Shown here piece after piece: positions 1 through 8,084 of a stretch of 64,000 nt of DNA. The notes beneath the pieces were generated by a model. That model was given only the letters and a program-made list of their open reading frames with translations. It did not search any database and had not been told where the DNA came from. Numbering within the stretch: position 1 is the stretch's first letter; each line of letters begins with the position of its first letter. The position numbers and the translations under genes are program-made. The stretch is from Bradyrhizobium elkanii USDA 76 (GTDB taxonomy: Bacteria > Pseudomonadota > Alphaproteobacteria > Rhizobiales > Xanthobacteraceae), in assembly GCF_023278185.1 (NCBI RefSeq), contig NZ_CP066356.1:7494001-7558000 (forward strand), read 5' to 3'.

Positions 1-235
1 TCGCTCCTCATCGTTTCAAAAGCGAGAAACCGAACTTGTCATTATCGTCACGCCTTACATCGTGCGGCCCGGATCGAACCCGAGCCGGATGAGTGCGCCG
101 AGCGATCGCATCGCACCGCCGTCGGACGCGGGCCGCATTTTGACGAATACGCTGGCGCGACCGCCAAAAGACCGCGATGCGCCCCGCACCAGCGCACCAG
201 GATTGACCGGCAGCGCCGGCTTTATCATCGAATGA
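1..235 (+). CDS. cpaC: CpaC/RcpA-type pilus secretin, C-terminal end (partial)
   Basis: Only the last ~77 codons are in the window, read in the frame that starts at base 2 and stops with TGA at 233-235. The segment contains ELVIIVTPYIVRP, the typical closing beta-strand of Flp/Tad pilus secretins (CpaC/RcpA, the outer-membrane channel), followed by a loose Ser/Pro/Arg-rich tail. The next gene, 10 bases downstream, is cpaD, which supports a cpa operon rather than the T3SS secretin. The 5' part lies outside the window, so the rest of the secretin cannot be judged. Confidence 0.75.
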   Translation, partial: RSSSFQKRETELVIIVTPYIVRPGSNPSRMSAPSDRIAPPSDAGRILTNTLARPPKDRDAPRTSAPGLTGSAGFIIE

Positions 236-245
236 GGATCGTCAA

Positions 246-911
246 ATGACTCTGCGACATCTGTGCCATTTGATCGTTATGGCGGCAACGTTGGGTGGAT
301 GCGCAAATAGTGCTTCGGTCCGTTCCGAGCCGGCTGAGCAGGCGATCCAGGTGGAACAGAAGAGCAGCGTCTTGTTCTTGCAGAGCCTTCGTGGCTCTGA
401 AAGGCATCGGCTGCGGAATTTCATTGCGCATGCCAGTGGCGGTCGCCGGGATGCACTCCATATTGATGTCACCGGCTCACCCCGGCTCATTGCACAAGTG
501 GCCCACGAGGCCCGTGCCATGGGCATCGCCCCCTATAACATCCGCCTGGCCGCCTCCCCGATCGATCTGCCCGCCCGCTTCGGGGTGCGGATCGAGGCCA
601 TCACCTTTGAGGCCCATCCTCCCGTTTGTCCATCTCTTTCCATCGTCGGACCTGCGGTAAACGACAATTCATTCGATCCGACCCTTGGCTGCTCGACCAG
701 AAACAATCTGGCAGTCATGGTCAACGATCCGATCGACTTGCTGGACAATCGATCTGTCATGACAAGTAGTGGCGATCGCGCCGCTAGTCCTCTTGCCAGC
801 TACGGCACCTTTGCCCCGCCCAACAAGAGCAAAGAGGAAGATGGAGGGAGCAACAGGGCAACACCGGAAGCCCCCGCGGCGACGACGAGGGACGTACAGC
901 CCCCTCGATGA
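246..911 (+). CDS. cpaD: CpaD-family pilus assembly lipoprotein
   Basis: 221 aa. A lipoprotein signal ends at LGGC (Cys19). The C-terminal half carries the CpaD signature around FDPTLGCSTRNNLAVMV followed by NDPIDL. CpaD is an outer-membrane-associated lipoprotein of the Flp/Tad pilus and works with the CpaC secretin, whose gene ends 10 bases upstream. The last ~50 residues are low-complexity (Ser, Pro, Lys, Glu), as is common in alphaproteobacterial CpaD. It converges on rhcU with a ~130 bp gap. The rest of the pilus cluster must lie left of the window. Confidence 0.8.
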   Translation: MTLRHLCHLIVMAATLGGCANSASVRSEPAEQAIQVEQKSSVLFLQSLRGSERHRLRNFIAHASGGRRDALHIDVTGSPRLIAQVAHEARAMGIAPYNIRLAASPIDLPARFGVRIEAITFEAHPPVCPSLSIVGPAVNDNSFDPTLGCSTRNNLAVMVNDPIDLLDNRSVMTSSGDRAASPLASYGTFAPPNKSKEEDGGSNRATPEAPAATTRDVQPPR

Positions 912-1039
912 GGGGCTGGCGCCACCGTCAAGATGATCCAGGGTTTTTTCGTTCCGATTGAATTAGAACGGGTCTCTATAGATTTTCGCTCTGGCGCGTT
1001 TCTTCACGCGAACCGGGACCCGCTTCGCCCGGAAGCACT

Positions 1040-2077
1040 CTAGACCAGGCCGCCAGCGTAAAGCGCTTTTGCGACCGCCTCGAAATATTGCGAAGGAACC
1101 GGGTTGCCGAGCTTTGCTGTGCCGAGCAGCTGTCGCGCCAGGACGTCGTCATCCACAACCTTGAGGCCCAGCGCGCGCGCCTCGCCAAGCAGTTTGGAAG
1201 CAGTTTCGCTCTCGCCACGGCAGACCAGGATCGGCACGCCGGTTTCGCCGCGAACATAGCGCAGCCCAACCAGGGTTGTGGATCCCGTTAGGATCAGGTT
1301 GGCGCGATGAACGCCAAGGGGAGCCTCGTTCGCGGACTCCTGGCGCAGACGCCGATGTTCGCGTTTCACTTGCGGATTGCCTTGCTGTTCCTTGTTCTCG
1401 CGCTTGGCCTCGGTTTCGGTCATGCGCATCTCCTGCAGGAACAACCAGCGCTGGATCAGAAGATCAGTCAATCCGCCGACGAGAAACGCCCCGCCCGCAA
1501 TCCCGGCCAGCAGCTTGACCTCGGTGAAGACCAATCCGAAACAGCCCATGCCACAGACCGGCAAATACACCAACGCTTTCCAGCTAGCGGTCACGGTGAA
1601 GAAAAAGCACGTCCCGAGGAGCACCACCTTAACCAGAGTCTTGCCAAGCTCGATGGCCGATCGTTTCGATGCGATCCGCGTCAAGCCCTTGATGGGATCC
1701 AGTTTCTCAAGTTTCGGTTTGAGTGGCTCCAAAGCAATCATGAAGCCGCCATTGGCCAGAACATTAGCCAGAAGGGCAGCTGCCACGGCCGCCGCGAGTA
1801 AAGGCCCGACCGTTGCGATCGAAAGTTCCAGTAAGCCGCTGAGCGCCTGCGGAACGGCGCTCGTGAAAGGCTGCTCCTGCAGTTTGTCGATCAGCCGGAC
1901 CGTTTCATGCCACTTGTCTTCGATCGCTCCCGCTCTCCACCACAGACAGGAAAGACCGGCGCAGGCGCTGACCCCGCTCACCAAATCCGCACTGCGCGCG
2001 CTCTGCCCCTTCTTGCGTGCATCGCGCAGCTTCTTGGGTGTCGGAGGAAGCTTTTTCTCCTCGCTCGTGCCGCTCAT
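1040..2077 (-). CDS. rhcU: RhcU, T3SS export-apparatus switch protein (SctU/FlhB family)
   Basis: 345 aa. The N-terminus (EEKKLPPTPKKLRDARKKGQ) is the standard SctU opening. Four hydrophobic segments lie between about 30 and 210, then a charged linker and the cytosolic domain. SctU proteins normally self-cleave at NPTH and set substrate specificity (needle versus translocator/effector). Here the equivalent stretch, just before LVGLRYVRGE, reads TGST (residues 264-267), so the cleavage motif is absent; I checked this in the nucleotide sequence. The start overlaps the rhcT stop as ATGA, showing translational coupling. It is the last gene of the minus-strand rhc operon and faces cpaD. Confidence 0.93.
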   Translation of the reverse strand: MSGTSEEKKLPPTPKKLRDARKKGQSARSADLVSGVSACAGLSCLWWRAGAIEDKWHETVRLIDKLQEQPFTSAVPQALSGLLELSIATVGPLLAAAVAAALLANVLANGGFMIALEPLKPKLEKLDPIKGLTRIASKRSAIELGKTLVKVVLLGTCFFFTVTASWKALVYLPVCGMGCFGLVFTEVKLLAGIAGGAFLVGGLTDLLIQRWLFLQEMRMTETEAKRENKEQQGNPQVKREHRRLRQESANEAPLGVHRANLILTGSTTLVGLRYVRGETGVPILVCRGESETASKLLGEARALGLKVVDDDVLARQLLGTAKLGNPVPSQYFEAVAKALYAGGLV

Positions 2078-2895
2078 TTCAAGAGCTTCTTGAAATGCTC
2101 GAGTACGTTGTTCGACGTCAGGATTTCAGCTCCCGCATATTCGAGGAGATAGACGGTGTAGCTGACCATGATGACGCCGAAGGCGACATTCTTGATCGTA
2201 GGCGAAAGATCGTTCAGCTTTAGCTGGGATGCAAAGCGGCCGAGCATCATGACCGACACGTCGATCAGCAGCAGCAGGGCCAGCACGGGCCCGGCGACCA
2301 ATAGCGTCGTCAGCATGATATGATCGAGAAGGGCGAGGCATTCCATTGCCCCTTGTGCCGTGACCGCAGGCAGGAACCGATACACGGGCCAGATCAGATA
2401 GCTGCCATAAAGGCTGCTCACCATGGTCTGAAGGCCGCCGACCAGAACGAAGATCGTGACCGCAGTGACACCGAGAAAAAGCCCGGTTCCCGACGCCTGG
2501 CTGTGCGTTGCAGGATCTTCTGCCGCAACCTGGCTCGAGATTCCTCGCTGGGTATCGATGATGTCGCCGACCGCCTGGATGCTCCATAGGGGAATACTGA
2601 GCAGGATGCCGAGCAGAAGGCCGACGAAGACCTCCTTCAAGCCGAGCATGGCGACGCTGACCAGACGCGTGTTCGGGTCGAGCGCCTCCAGGCCGAGCTT
2701 GATCTGCGGGAGGCACGGTAGTCCGATCGCAATCGTCAGACTGCCCCGAATCAGGCCGCTGATACGCGGCCGCGTAAAAACGGGAAGCACAAGCATGATG
2801 CCTAAGGCGCGGGCCGCGCTTAGGCCGGTTGCCGCGGCAAGTTCGATGCCGCCCTGGACGAGAGCGTGCGCATCGGTGGGTGAAAGGCCAGCCAT
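2074..2895 (-). CDS. rhcT: RhcT, T3SS inner-membrane export protein (SctT/FliR family)
   Basis: 273 aa from the ATG at 2895 (MAGLSPTDAHAL). A longer reading would overlap the rhcS coding end, whereas this start lies 10 bases after the rhcS stop. The protein is hydrophobic throughout, with at least six membrane segments and the family pattern LPVFTRPRISGLIRGSLTIAI near the N-terminus. SctT with SctR and SctS forms the export gate in the inner membrane. Gene order rhcR-rhcS-rhcT-rhcU is the conserved order of this module. The stop overlaps the rhcU start. Confidence 0.93.
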   Translation of the reverse strand: MAGLSPTDAHALVQGGIELAAATGLSAARALGIMLVLPVFTRPRISGLIRGSLTIAIGLPCLPQIKLGLEALDPNTRLVSVAMLGLKEVFVGLLLGILLSIPLWSIQAVGDIIDTQRGISSQVAAEDPATHSQASGTGLFLGVTAVTIFVLVGGLQTMVSSLYGSYLIWPVYRFLPAVTAQGAMECLALLDHIMLTTLLVAGPVLALLLLIDVSVMMLGRFASQLKLNDLSPTIKNVAFGVIMVSYTVYLLEYAGAEILTSNNVLEHFKKLLK

Positions 2896-2905
2896 CCAGG
2901 TCCCG

Positions 2906-3181
2906 CTAGTATCTTGCGGTGAGTGCAGGAAACTCGCTGAAAATGCGCTCGGCCTGTTCGATGAGCGGAGCACTGAGCACAGGAGAGAAGCCGGCGAGCA
3001 CGGCGACGACGACCAGAAGCTTCACCGTCAGGGGCAAGGTTTGATCCTGGAGCTGGGTTGCCGCCTGGATGAGGCCAATGATCAATCCCGAAATCAGGGC
3101 TGCGAGGAGCGGCGGCAGAACCCAGATCATGAAAAGCACGAGCGATTGGCTCAGGTGCATGAGGATGCTGGCTTCGTTCAT
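2906..3181 (-). CDS. rhcS: RhcS, T3SS export-gate subunit (SctS/FliQ family)
   Basis: 91 aa with two membrane hairpin segments (SLVLFMIWVLPPLLAALISG and LTVKLLVVVAVLAGF) and the SctS/FliQ signature GLIQAATQLQDQTLP. I chose the ATG at 3181 because GGAGG lies six bases upstream; the TTG at 3187 overlaps the rhcR stop and is a weaker choice. It assembles with RhcR and RhcT into the export gate. Spacing to both neighbours is minimal. Confidence 0.93.
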   Translation of the reverse strand: MNEASILMHLSQSLVLFMIWVLPPLLAALISGLIIGLIQAATQLQDQTLPLTVKLLVVVAVLAGFSPVLSAPLIEQAERIFSEFPALTARY

Positions 3182-3183
3182 TG

Positions 3184-3849
3184 TCAACCTCCGGGCGTCG
3201 TGTAGCTTAGCACCAGCCCGTGCATGAGACGTGACCAGCCGTCGATGGTGACGAATAGAAAGAGCTTGAATGGAACAGATATTACTGTCGGTGATACCAT
3301 CGACATCCCCATGGCCATTAAAATCGTCGTGACGATCAGATCGATGGTGATAAAGGGAAGATAGAGAAGAAAGCCGATTTCGAAGCCGCGCTTGAGCTCC
3401 GAGATCAGGAACGACGGCACAAGAATCACAAAATCATCAGCCGTGGCACTGCCGCGCATCTCCTCCGACCAGACATGTTCGGCCGACGATAGGAAGAACC
3501 GGCGCTGCTCTTCATTGGTGAACTTCTTCAGATGGGCGCGCAGCGGCTCCTGCCCCTCCTTGGCGGCCGTCACCCAGTCATCGAACGTTTGGTAGCGGAG
3601 TTGCGGATCCGTCAGGCGGTTGTAGGTCTGCTCAAACACCGGCGCGCTGATGAAGACCGTTAGGATCAGTGCCGCCCCATACAGGACAATGTTGGGCGGT
3701 ATCGATTGGGTTCCGAGCGCGTTGCGCACCAGGAAAAGCACAACGGAGACCTTTATGAAAGCGGTCGTTGTAACGACTGCGAAGGCGAGCAGGCCGAGGC
3801 CGACCGTGATCGCAAGAAGCGCCAGGATGCTGGGTTGAATCTCAGTCAT
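3184..3849 (-). CDS. rhcR: RhcR, T3SS export-gate subunit (SctR/FliP family)
   Basis: 221 aa, the usual length for SctR. Four membrane segments are visible: around 7-30, 50-70, 160-185 and 190-215. The SctR signatures SVVLFLVRNALGTQSIPP near the N-terminus and FKLFLFVTIDGW near the C-terminus are both present. It forms the core of the export gate with RhcS and RhcT. Its start overlaps the end of rhcQ by 8 bases and its stop touches the rhcS start, indicating coupled translation. Confidence 0.94.
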   Translation of the reverse strand: MTEIQPSILALLAITVGLGLLAFAVVTTTAFIKVSVVLFLVRNALGTQSIPPNIVLYGAALILTVFISAPVFEQTYNRLTDPQLRYQTFDDWVTAAKEGQEPLRAHLKKFTNEEQRRFFLSSAEHVWSEEMRGSATADDFVILVPSFLISELKRGFEIGFLLYLPFITIDLIVTTILMAMGMSMVSPTVISVPFKLFLFVTIDGWSRLMHGLVLSYTTPGG

Positions 3850-4957
3850 TGACCGTCAGCCTGCCGCGTAACCTGACGGCAAGTTCCTCGCCGATCCGCA
3901 CGATATCGCCGCGGCCGATACGCTGCCCGTTGGCAAGAATATCGACGGGGCCGTCAAGCGAACGGCCGAGTTCGAACACATGGCCTTCGTTGATGCTCCG
4001 CAAGGTTCCAATCGACATCGGCCAGCGGCCACATTCGAATACGAGCGTGATCTCGAGACTGTCGATATCGGCCTCGGAGGGGAGCTGTTGTGCTTGGGGT
4101 TGTGTCGTCATGTGTCCACTTTTCAGGGGGTGGGATTGCGAGCGGAATGGCCCCCGCAGAACCAGCCTTTCGCCGGCGATCTTGGCAGGAGCCCACAATG
4201 CGCTCGCAGTGAGGATGACCTGGCCTCGAGCAAGCGGAATAGCGTCCGGCAGCAGCGCATCGCCTCGCTGTGCCTGACGAACAAGGCCGATCGTGATGCG
4301 GAGCGAACCAACCTGGCCTGCGACAATGACAGGCAGTTCAGAATGAAGCTTGGGCGTCTGTCGCGGCAATCGGCCAAGCAGTTCGCCCAGGACGCTGAAC
4401 GCTGGCGGAACCAGAGCGTCAAGAGACGAGAATAAAAGCAGGCGAACCTTACTCGCGAGCTGACCATAGGCGACGTCGAATTCCAGGTATGGACCTGATT
4501 TCGCCGCTTCATCGGTGCGCAGAAGCTGCAAATTCCGCTGCATCAGTCGCTCCAGTGGAGCGAGCAACGGCTCTAGCGCCAGTTCAAGGACCAGCGAACG
4601 CGTCGGCTCGGAAGGTAAGCTCAGGCCGTTCTGTACGGTTGCAACCAGCGCTTCAGCAAGCGGGACGGGCAAGGACAGGACGAGCATTTCGCCGCCTGCG
4701 TCAAAGACACAATCAAGCATCGATGTCTCAGTCGGCTCGACCTGCCAGACAAGCCGATTTATACGCAGCGATAGCGGCTTGTCGCCGAGACGGCTTTGCA
4801 GAGGTCCGCGGAAAACCGCGATCTCATTGAGCCACGAGACCACAGCATGCGAGAGGATCGGCTGCGCTCTGAATGGCACCGATCCGTCCGGCCTCTGGGT
4901 CGCAGGCGACGCCTGCTCCTCACGGCATGCTGGCGTTAAGGTAGAAGTATCGACCAT
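3842..4957 (-). CDS. rhcQ: RhcQ, T3SS cytoplasmic C-ring/sorting-platform protein (SctQ, FliN/YscQ family)
   Basis: 371 aa. The C-terminal ~75 residues form a SPOA (FliM/FliN-like) domain, with LTLVFECGRWPMSIGTL-type and DILANGQRIGRGDIVRIGEELAVRL segments; the N-terminal ~270 residues are weakly conserved, as usual for SctQ. SctQ builds the cytoplasmic sorting platform with SctK and SctL (NolU and NolV here). The ATG overlaps the rhcZ stop by one base (TGATG) and the 3' end overlaps rhcR by 8 bases. Confidence 0.9.
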   Translation of the reverse strand: MVDTSTLTPACREEQASPATQRPDGSVPFRAQPILSHAVVSWLNEIAVFRGPLQSRLGDKPLSLRINRLVWQVEPTETSMLDCVFDAGGEMLVLSLPVPLAEALVATVQNGLSLPSEPTRSLVLELALEPLLAPLERLMQRNLQLLRTDEAAKSGPYLEFDVAYGQLASKVRLLLFSSLDALVPPAFSVLGELLGRLPRQTPKLHSELPVIVAGQVGSLRITIGLVRQAQRGDALLPDAIPLARGQVILTASALWAPAKIAGERLVLRGPFRSQSHPLKSGHMTTQPQAQQLPSEADIDSLEITLVFECGRWPMSIGTLRSINEGHVFELGRSLDGPVDILANGQRIGRGDIVRIGEELAVRLRGRLTVND

Positions 4958-5472
4958 CAGCTCGGCTCGTCTCCCCTTTGGGCGGACGCGCCTCTGCGGT
5001 AGCGAAGCAACACCTCATCATCGGCTTCGATTTCCGTCGCGGCTTCAACATGAGCATTGGTGCTTCGCTCAACGTCACGCTCGATCTCTTGCCATTTGTG
5101 GGACGCCGCCGAACGTTTGGCCCAAAGCGTCCGCGCCTCACGGACTGCAGTCTCGGCCTGATCTTGAGCGGAGCGCGCCTCGTCAAGAACCCGCTGGGCT
5201 GCCGCGATGTCCTCTGCGAGTCGGCCGATGATAAGATGGTGGCGGCGCTCGAGTTCGCTGACGGATATCGCGTTCTCCGATAACATCTGCCGATAGAGTT
5301 CGGCTTCGACCCTTGCGCGGTGTCTTTCGGCATTTGCAAGCCGCTCGCAAGCCTGTGCGACAGCTTCATCTGCGACGCGGCGCTTGGCTTCCATGTTGGA
5401 CAGCTCACGAAGGGCACTCCGCTCCCTCATGTCCTTCACCAGCCGCAATTTCGACGCATGAACACAGTTCAT
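4957..5472 (-). CDS. rhcZ: RhcZ/Y4yJ-like T3SS stalk protein (SctO family)
   Basis: 171 aa starting at the ATG that overlaps the rhcN stop as ATGA. The sequence is almost entirely charged alpha-helix with Glu/Arg/Ala heptads, consistent with a coiled-coil hairpin of the SctO (YscO/FliJ) type, which links the export ATPase to the export gate. Its slot directly after the ATPase gene and before rhcQ is where this gene sits in Rhc clusters (y4yJ in strain NGR234). Sequence conservation in this family is low, so the call rests mainly on position, length and coiled-coil character. Confidence 0.8.
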   Translation of the reverse strand: MNCVHASKLRLVKDMRERSALRELSNMEAKRRVADEAVAQACERLANAERHRARVEAELYRQMLSENAISVSELERRHHLIIGRLAEDIAAAQRVLDEARSAQDQAETAVREARTLWAKRSAASHKWQEIERDVERSTNAHVEAATEIEADDEVLLRYRRGASAQRGDEPS

Positions 5473-6824
5473 GCGGTCAGACGCGACATCCATGCCACCG
5501 TCTCCCCAAAATTGCATGCTTCGTCCTGGCCCTGACGCAGGAACGTGCGCAACTCCTCGATCGAGGCGATCGCCCGGTCGGTCAGCGGATCGGAGCCTTG
5601 CTTGTATTCGCCGACCTTGATCAAGAACTCGGCCTCGGCGTAGCGCGAAAGCAGATCACGGAACAAGGAAGCGGCCTTGCGATGCTGAACAGACACGATG
5701 GCATCCATGACGCGGCTTCGGCTCGACAGCACATCGATTGCCGGAAAATGCTCTCGCGAGGCTAACGCGCGCGAGAGAATGATGTGCCCGTCAAGAATGC
5801 CGCGAGATTCTTCGGCGATTGGGTCGCCCGTGCCGTCACCTTCGACAAGCACGGTATAGAAGGCCGTGATGGAGCCATGCTCGCCCATGCCGGCGCGCTC
5901 CAACAGGCCCGGCAGCAGTGCAAAGACGGACGGCGGAAATCCGCGCCGGGTCGGAGGCTCTCCTGCGGCAAGGCCGATTTCGCGCATCGCGCGGCTAAAG
6001 CGCGTTAAGGAATCCATCATAAGAACGACGCGCAGCCCCTGATCACGAAAATATTCGGCCAGCGCCGTCGCCATATGGGCGCACTGAGCCCGCTCCATGG
6101 CCGAACGGTCGGAGGTCTCAACAACGACGACCGAGCGGCGGAGCGCTTCGCCAAGATGGCGCTCGATGAATTCACGCACCTCTCGGCCGCGTTCGCCGAT
6201 CAACGCGACAATCGTGACGTCGGCGGCTGCACCCTTGACGATCTGCGACATCAGTGTCGACTTGCCACAACCGGCGTCTCCATAGATTCCGATCCGCTGG
6301 CCTTCTCCACATGTCAGGAGCCCATCCAGGACACGAACGCCGAGCGGAAAAGACTGTTCGATACCGCGTCGTTTCATGGGGTTAGGCGCCTTACCACGCA
6401 GCGGGCGCACTTCGCCAGCCTTTATGGGGCCCTTACCATCGAGCGGACGACCGAAACTGTCGATCACGCGGCCGAGCAAATCGGGGCCGACCGACACTAC
6501 CTGCATTCGCCCGGTCGTGACGACTTCCGCACGGTTGGACAAGCCGACCATGTCACCGATCGGCGTGAGTAACACCCCGTCCGGCAACAAACCGATCACT
6601 TCGGCCTCGAGCGACCATCCGCTGCGGGGATCCTGCAAGAGGCATAGTTCCCCAACCCGGGCCTCCGGCAGGACGGCATGGAGCAGTGTACCGATCGCCC
6701 GCGTGATCCGACCGCGGACGGCACGCGTGTCGATATGCTTAGCGGAAGATCTCAAGGATGACAGTGCGGAGTGGACTGCCCCTTCTTCAGCCGCAGCATT
6801 ATGGGTCGGTCGTTGCGTGGTCAT
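5469..6824 (-). CDS. rhcN: RhcN, T3SS export ATPase (SctN/FliI family)
   Basis: 451 aa. Walker A GDAGCGKST lies at about 182-190 and Walker B VVLMMD at about 266-271; the F1-beta-like catalytic segment GERGREVREF and the PSVFALLPGLLERAG stretch typical of T3SS ATPases are also present. It hydrolyses ATP at the cytoplasmic face to release chaperones and unfold substrates. It overlaps nolV upstream (ATGA) and rhcZ downstream (ATGA), so it is embedded in a translationally coupled operon. Confidence 0.95.
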   Translation of the reverse strand: MTTQRPTHNAAAEEGAVHSALSSLRSSAKHIDTRAVRGRITRAIGTLLHAVLPEARVGELCLLQDPRSGWSLEAEVIGLLPDGVLLTPIGDMVGLSNRAEVVTTGRMQVVSVGPDLLGRVIDSFGRPLDGKGPIKAGEVRPLRGKAPNPMKRRGIEQSFPLGVRVLDGLLTCGEGQRIGIYGDAGCGKSTLMSQIVKGAAADVTIVALIGERGREVREFIERHLGEALRRSVVVVETSDRSAMERAQCAHMATALAEYFRDQGLRVVLMMDSLTRFSRAMREIGLAAGEPPTRRGFPPSVFALLPGLLERAGMGEHGSITAFYTVLVEGDGTGDPIAEESRGILDGHIILSRALASREHFPAIDVLSSRSRVMDAIVSVQHRKAASLFRDLLSRYAEAEFLIKVGEYKQGSDPLTDRAIASIEELRTFLRQGQDEACNFGETVAWMSRLTA

Positions 6825-7444
6825 GGCTCACCTTCGTGCGAAGGCAAGCCAAACCCCAAACGAAGCGCGCGGAGCTGCGCGGCAAGTCCGAGGTCGACAT
6901 TGCCAAACTCGCTCCACAAAACGCATTGGTCCGCCGCGAGCGCCGGATCCAGCTCGATCCTGACCTTGGGCCGGCCCTCCTGTCCATTGTAAACTGCGAA
7001 TTCGCTGGCAAGCAGATCGGCCTTTAAGGGCGATACGTGAAGGCAAACTTCCGTGTTCTTGTACTTTTGCTCGATCGCGTGACGAATACTGCGCACCAGC
7101 ATCTCTCCCGGATCAAAGGCGCCAAGCAAATCGCGCACGATCTCAATGACCAATTCGGGCAACTGCTGCTCCAGAACGGCTTTTCGCTGCGCGAGTTCAC
7201 ACGCAGTCTGCGCAATCAGTCGCGTCATTTCCTCTGCGCCCGCCTTGACGCCCTCGGCATGACCGCGCCACCGTTCCCGCTCATAAGCTTTGCGTCCCCA
7301 GCTGCGAACACGCTGCAGGTGCCGTTCGGCAGCGGCCCGCGCGTCCACGGCTTCATGCCAGATCTTGAGCTCGGCTGCCGGGATCAGGGGTCCAAGCGGG
7401 CGGAACTGCGGGGTCACAGGCAATGCTGGGACGTCGACTGTCAT
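6821..7444 (-). CDS. nolV: NolV, T3SS ATPase regulator/stator (SctL/HrpE family)
   Basis: 207 aa from the ATG at 7444, which overlaps the nolU stop as ATGA. The middle part is a long amphipathic helix (residues ~25-100) and the C-terminal half resembles the HrpE/YscL/FliH domain that binds the ATPase. SctL connects the ATPase hexamer to the sorting platform. nolU-nolV-rhcN is the conserved order in rhizobial T3SS clusters. Confidence 0.88.
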   Translation of the reverse strand: MTVDVPALPVTPQFRPLGPLIPAAELKIWHEAVDARAAAERHLQRVRSWGRKAYERERWRGHAEGVKAGAEEMTRLIAQTACELAQRKAVLEQQLPELVIEIVRDLLGAFDPGEMLVRSIRHAIEQKYKNTEVCLHVSPLKADLLASEFAVYNGQEGRPKVRIELDPALAADQCVLWSEFGNVDLGLAAQLRALRLGFGLPSHEGEP

Positions 7445-8073
7445 ACCGTGGTGGCCTCCGCCCGCAAATGGGTCATAACCAAGGAGAGCAGCGGGCCCGC
7501 GGCACAACGGTGCTCAGCCGCCGGATTGTCCACGGCGGTCCCAACGGGCAGGCGTAGAAGCACGCGGATACGGTCGAGCGCTGGAGCCTTGTCGAGCCAG
7601 GCGCCAAGACAGGCATGCCCGTCGTGTTCAATCTGTCGCGACAGGCGTTCGGGATCGGCAATAGGCGTTGTTGCGACCGCACTGGATAAATGCCGGATGG
7701 CGAAAGCATGCGCTTCAGCACCGATCATTTCGACCAAAATTGACAGATCGTGCTTTGAAACCAGCTTCAGGACGGAGCGTGCATGCCAGATACTGCCGGC
7801 GAACAGGGCAGCCCGCCGCGGATCATGCCCGAGCAAAGGATCCTCGTTCCAGCCCGCTCCGCTTACATCGACTTCGTGGCCGACCAACAGTGCGGCCAGT
7901 CTTGGCTGCAGCCTAAAACTCTGCTGTAGTCGGAGCAACGTGGCAGGCGACAGCAGCGGATCAAGACAGGCAGCAAAACGGCTTGGGTGGATCGAGACAA
8001 CAAGCTCGCGCAATCGATCGGAAGCCAGCGTGAACGAACGATTGGGTTCGGTGGAAGACATTGATACCGACAT
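7441..8073 (-). CDS. nolU: NolU, T3SS sorting-platform protein (SctK-like)
   Basis: 210 aa, predominantly helical and without membrane segments. Recognised by position between rhcJ and nolV and by the pattern LVVSIHPSRFAACLDPLLSPATL and AGSIWHARSVLKLVSKHDL. NolU proteins are taken as SctK-type accessory components that attach the sorting platform to the membrane ring; that role is inferred from the family. The ATG at 8073 has AGGA upstream and lies 11 bases after the rhcJ stop. Confidence 0.85.
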   Translation of the reverse strand: MSVSMSSTEPNRSFTLASDRLRELVVSIHPSRFAACLDPLLSPATLLRLQQSFRLQPRLAALLVGHEVDVSGAGWNEDPLLGHDPRRAALFAGSIWHARSVLKLVSKHDLSILVEMIGAEAHAFAIRHLSSAVATTPIADPERLSRQIEHDGHACLGAWLDKAPALDRIRVLLRLPVGTAVDNPAAEHRCAAGPLLSLVMTHLRAEATTV

Positions 8074-8084
8074 GAGCGTCCTGG

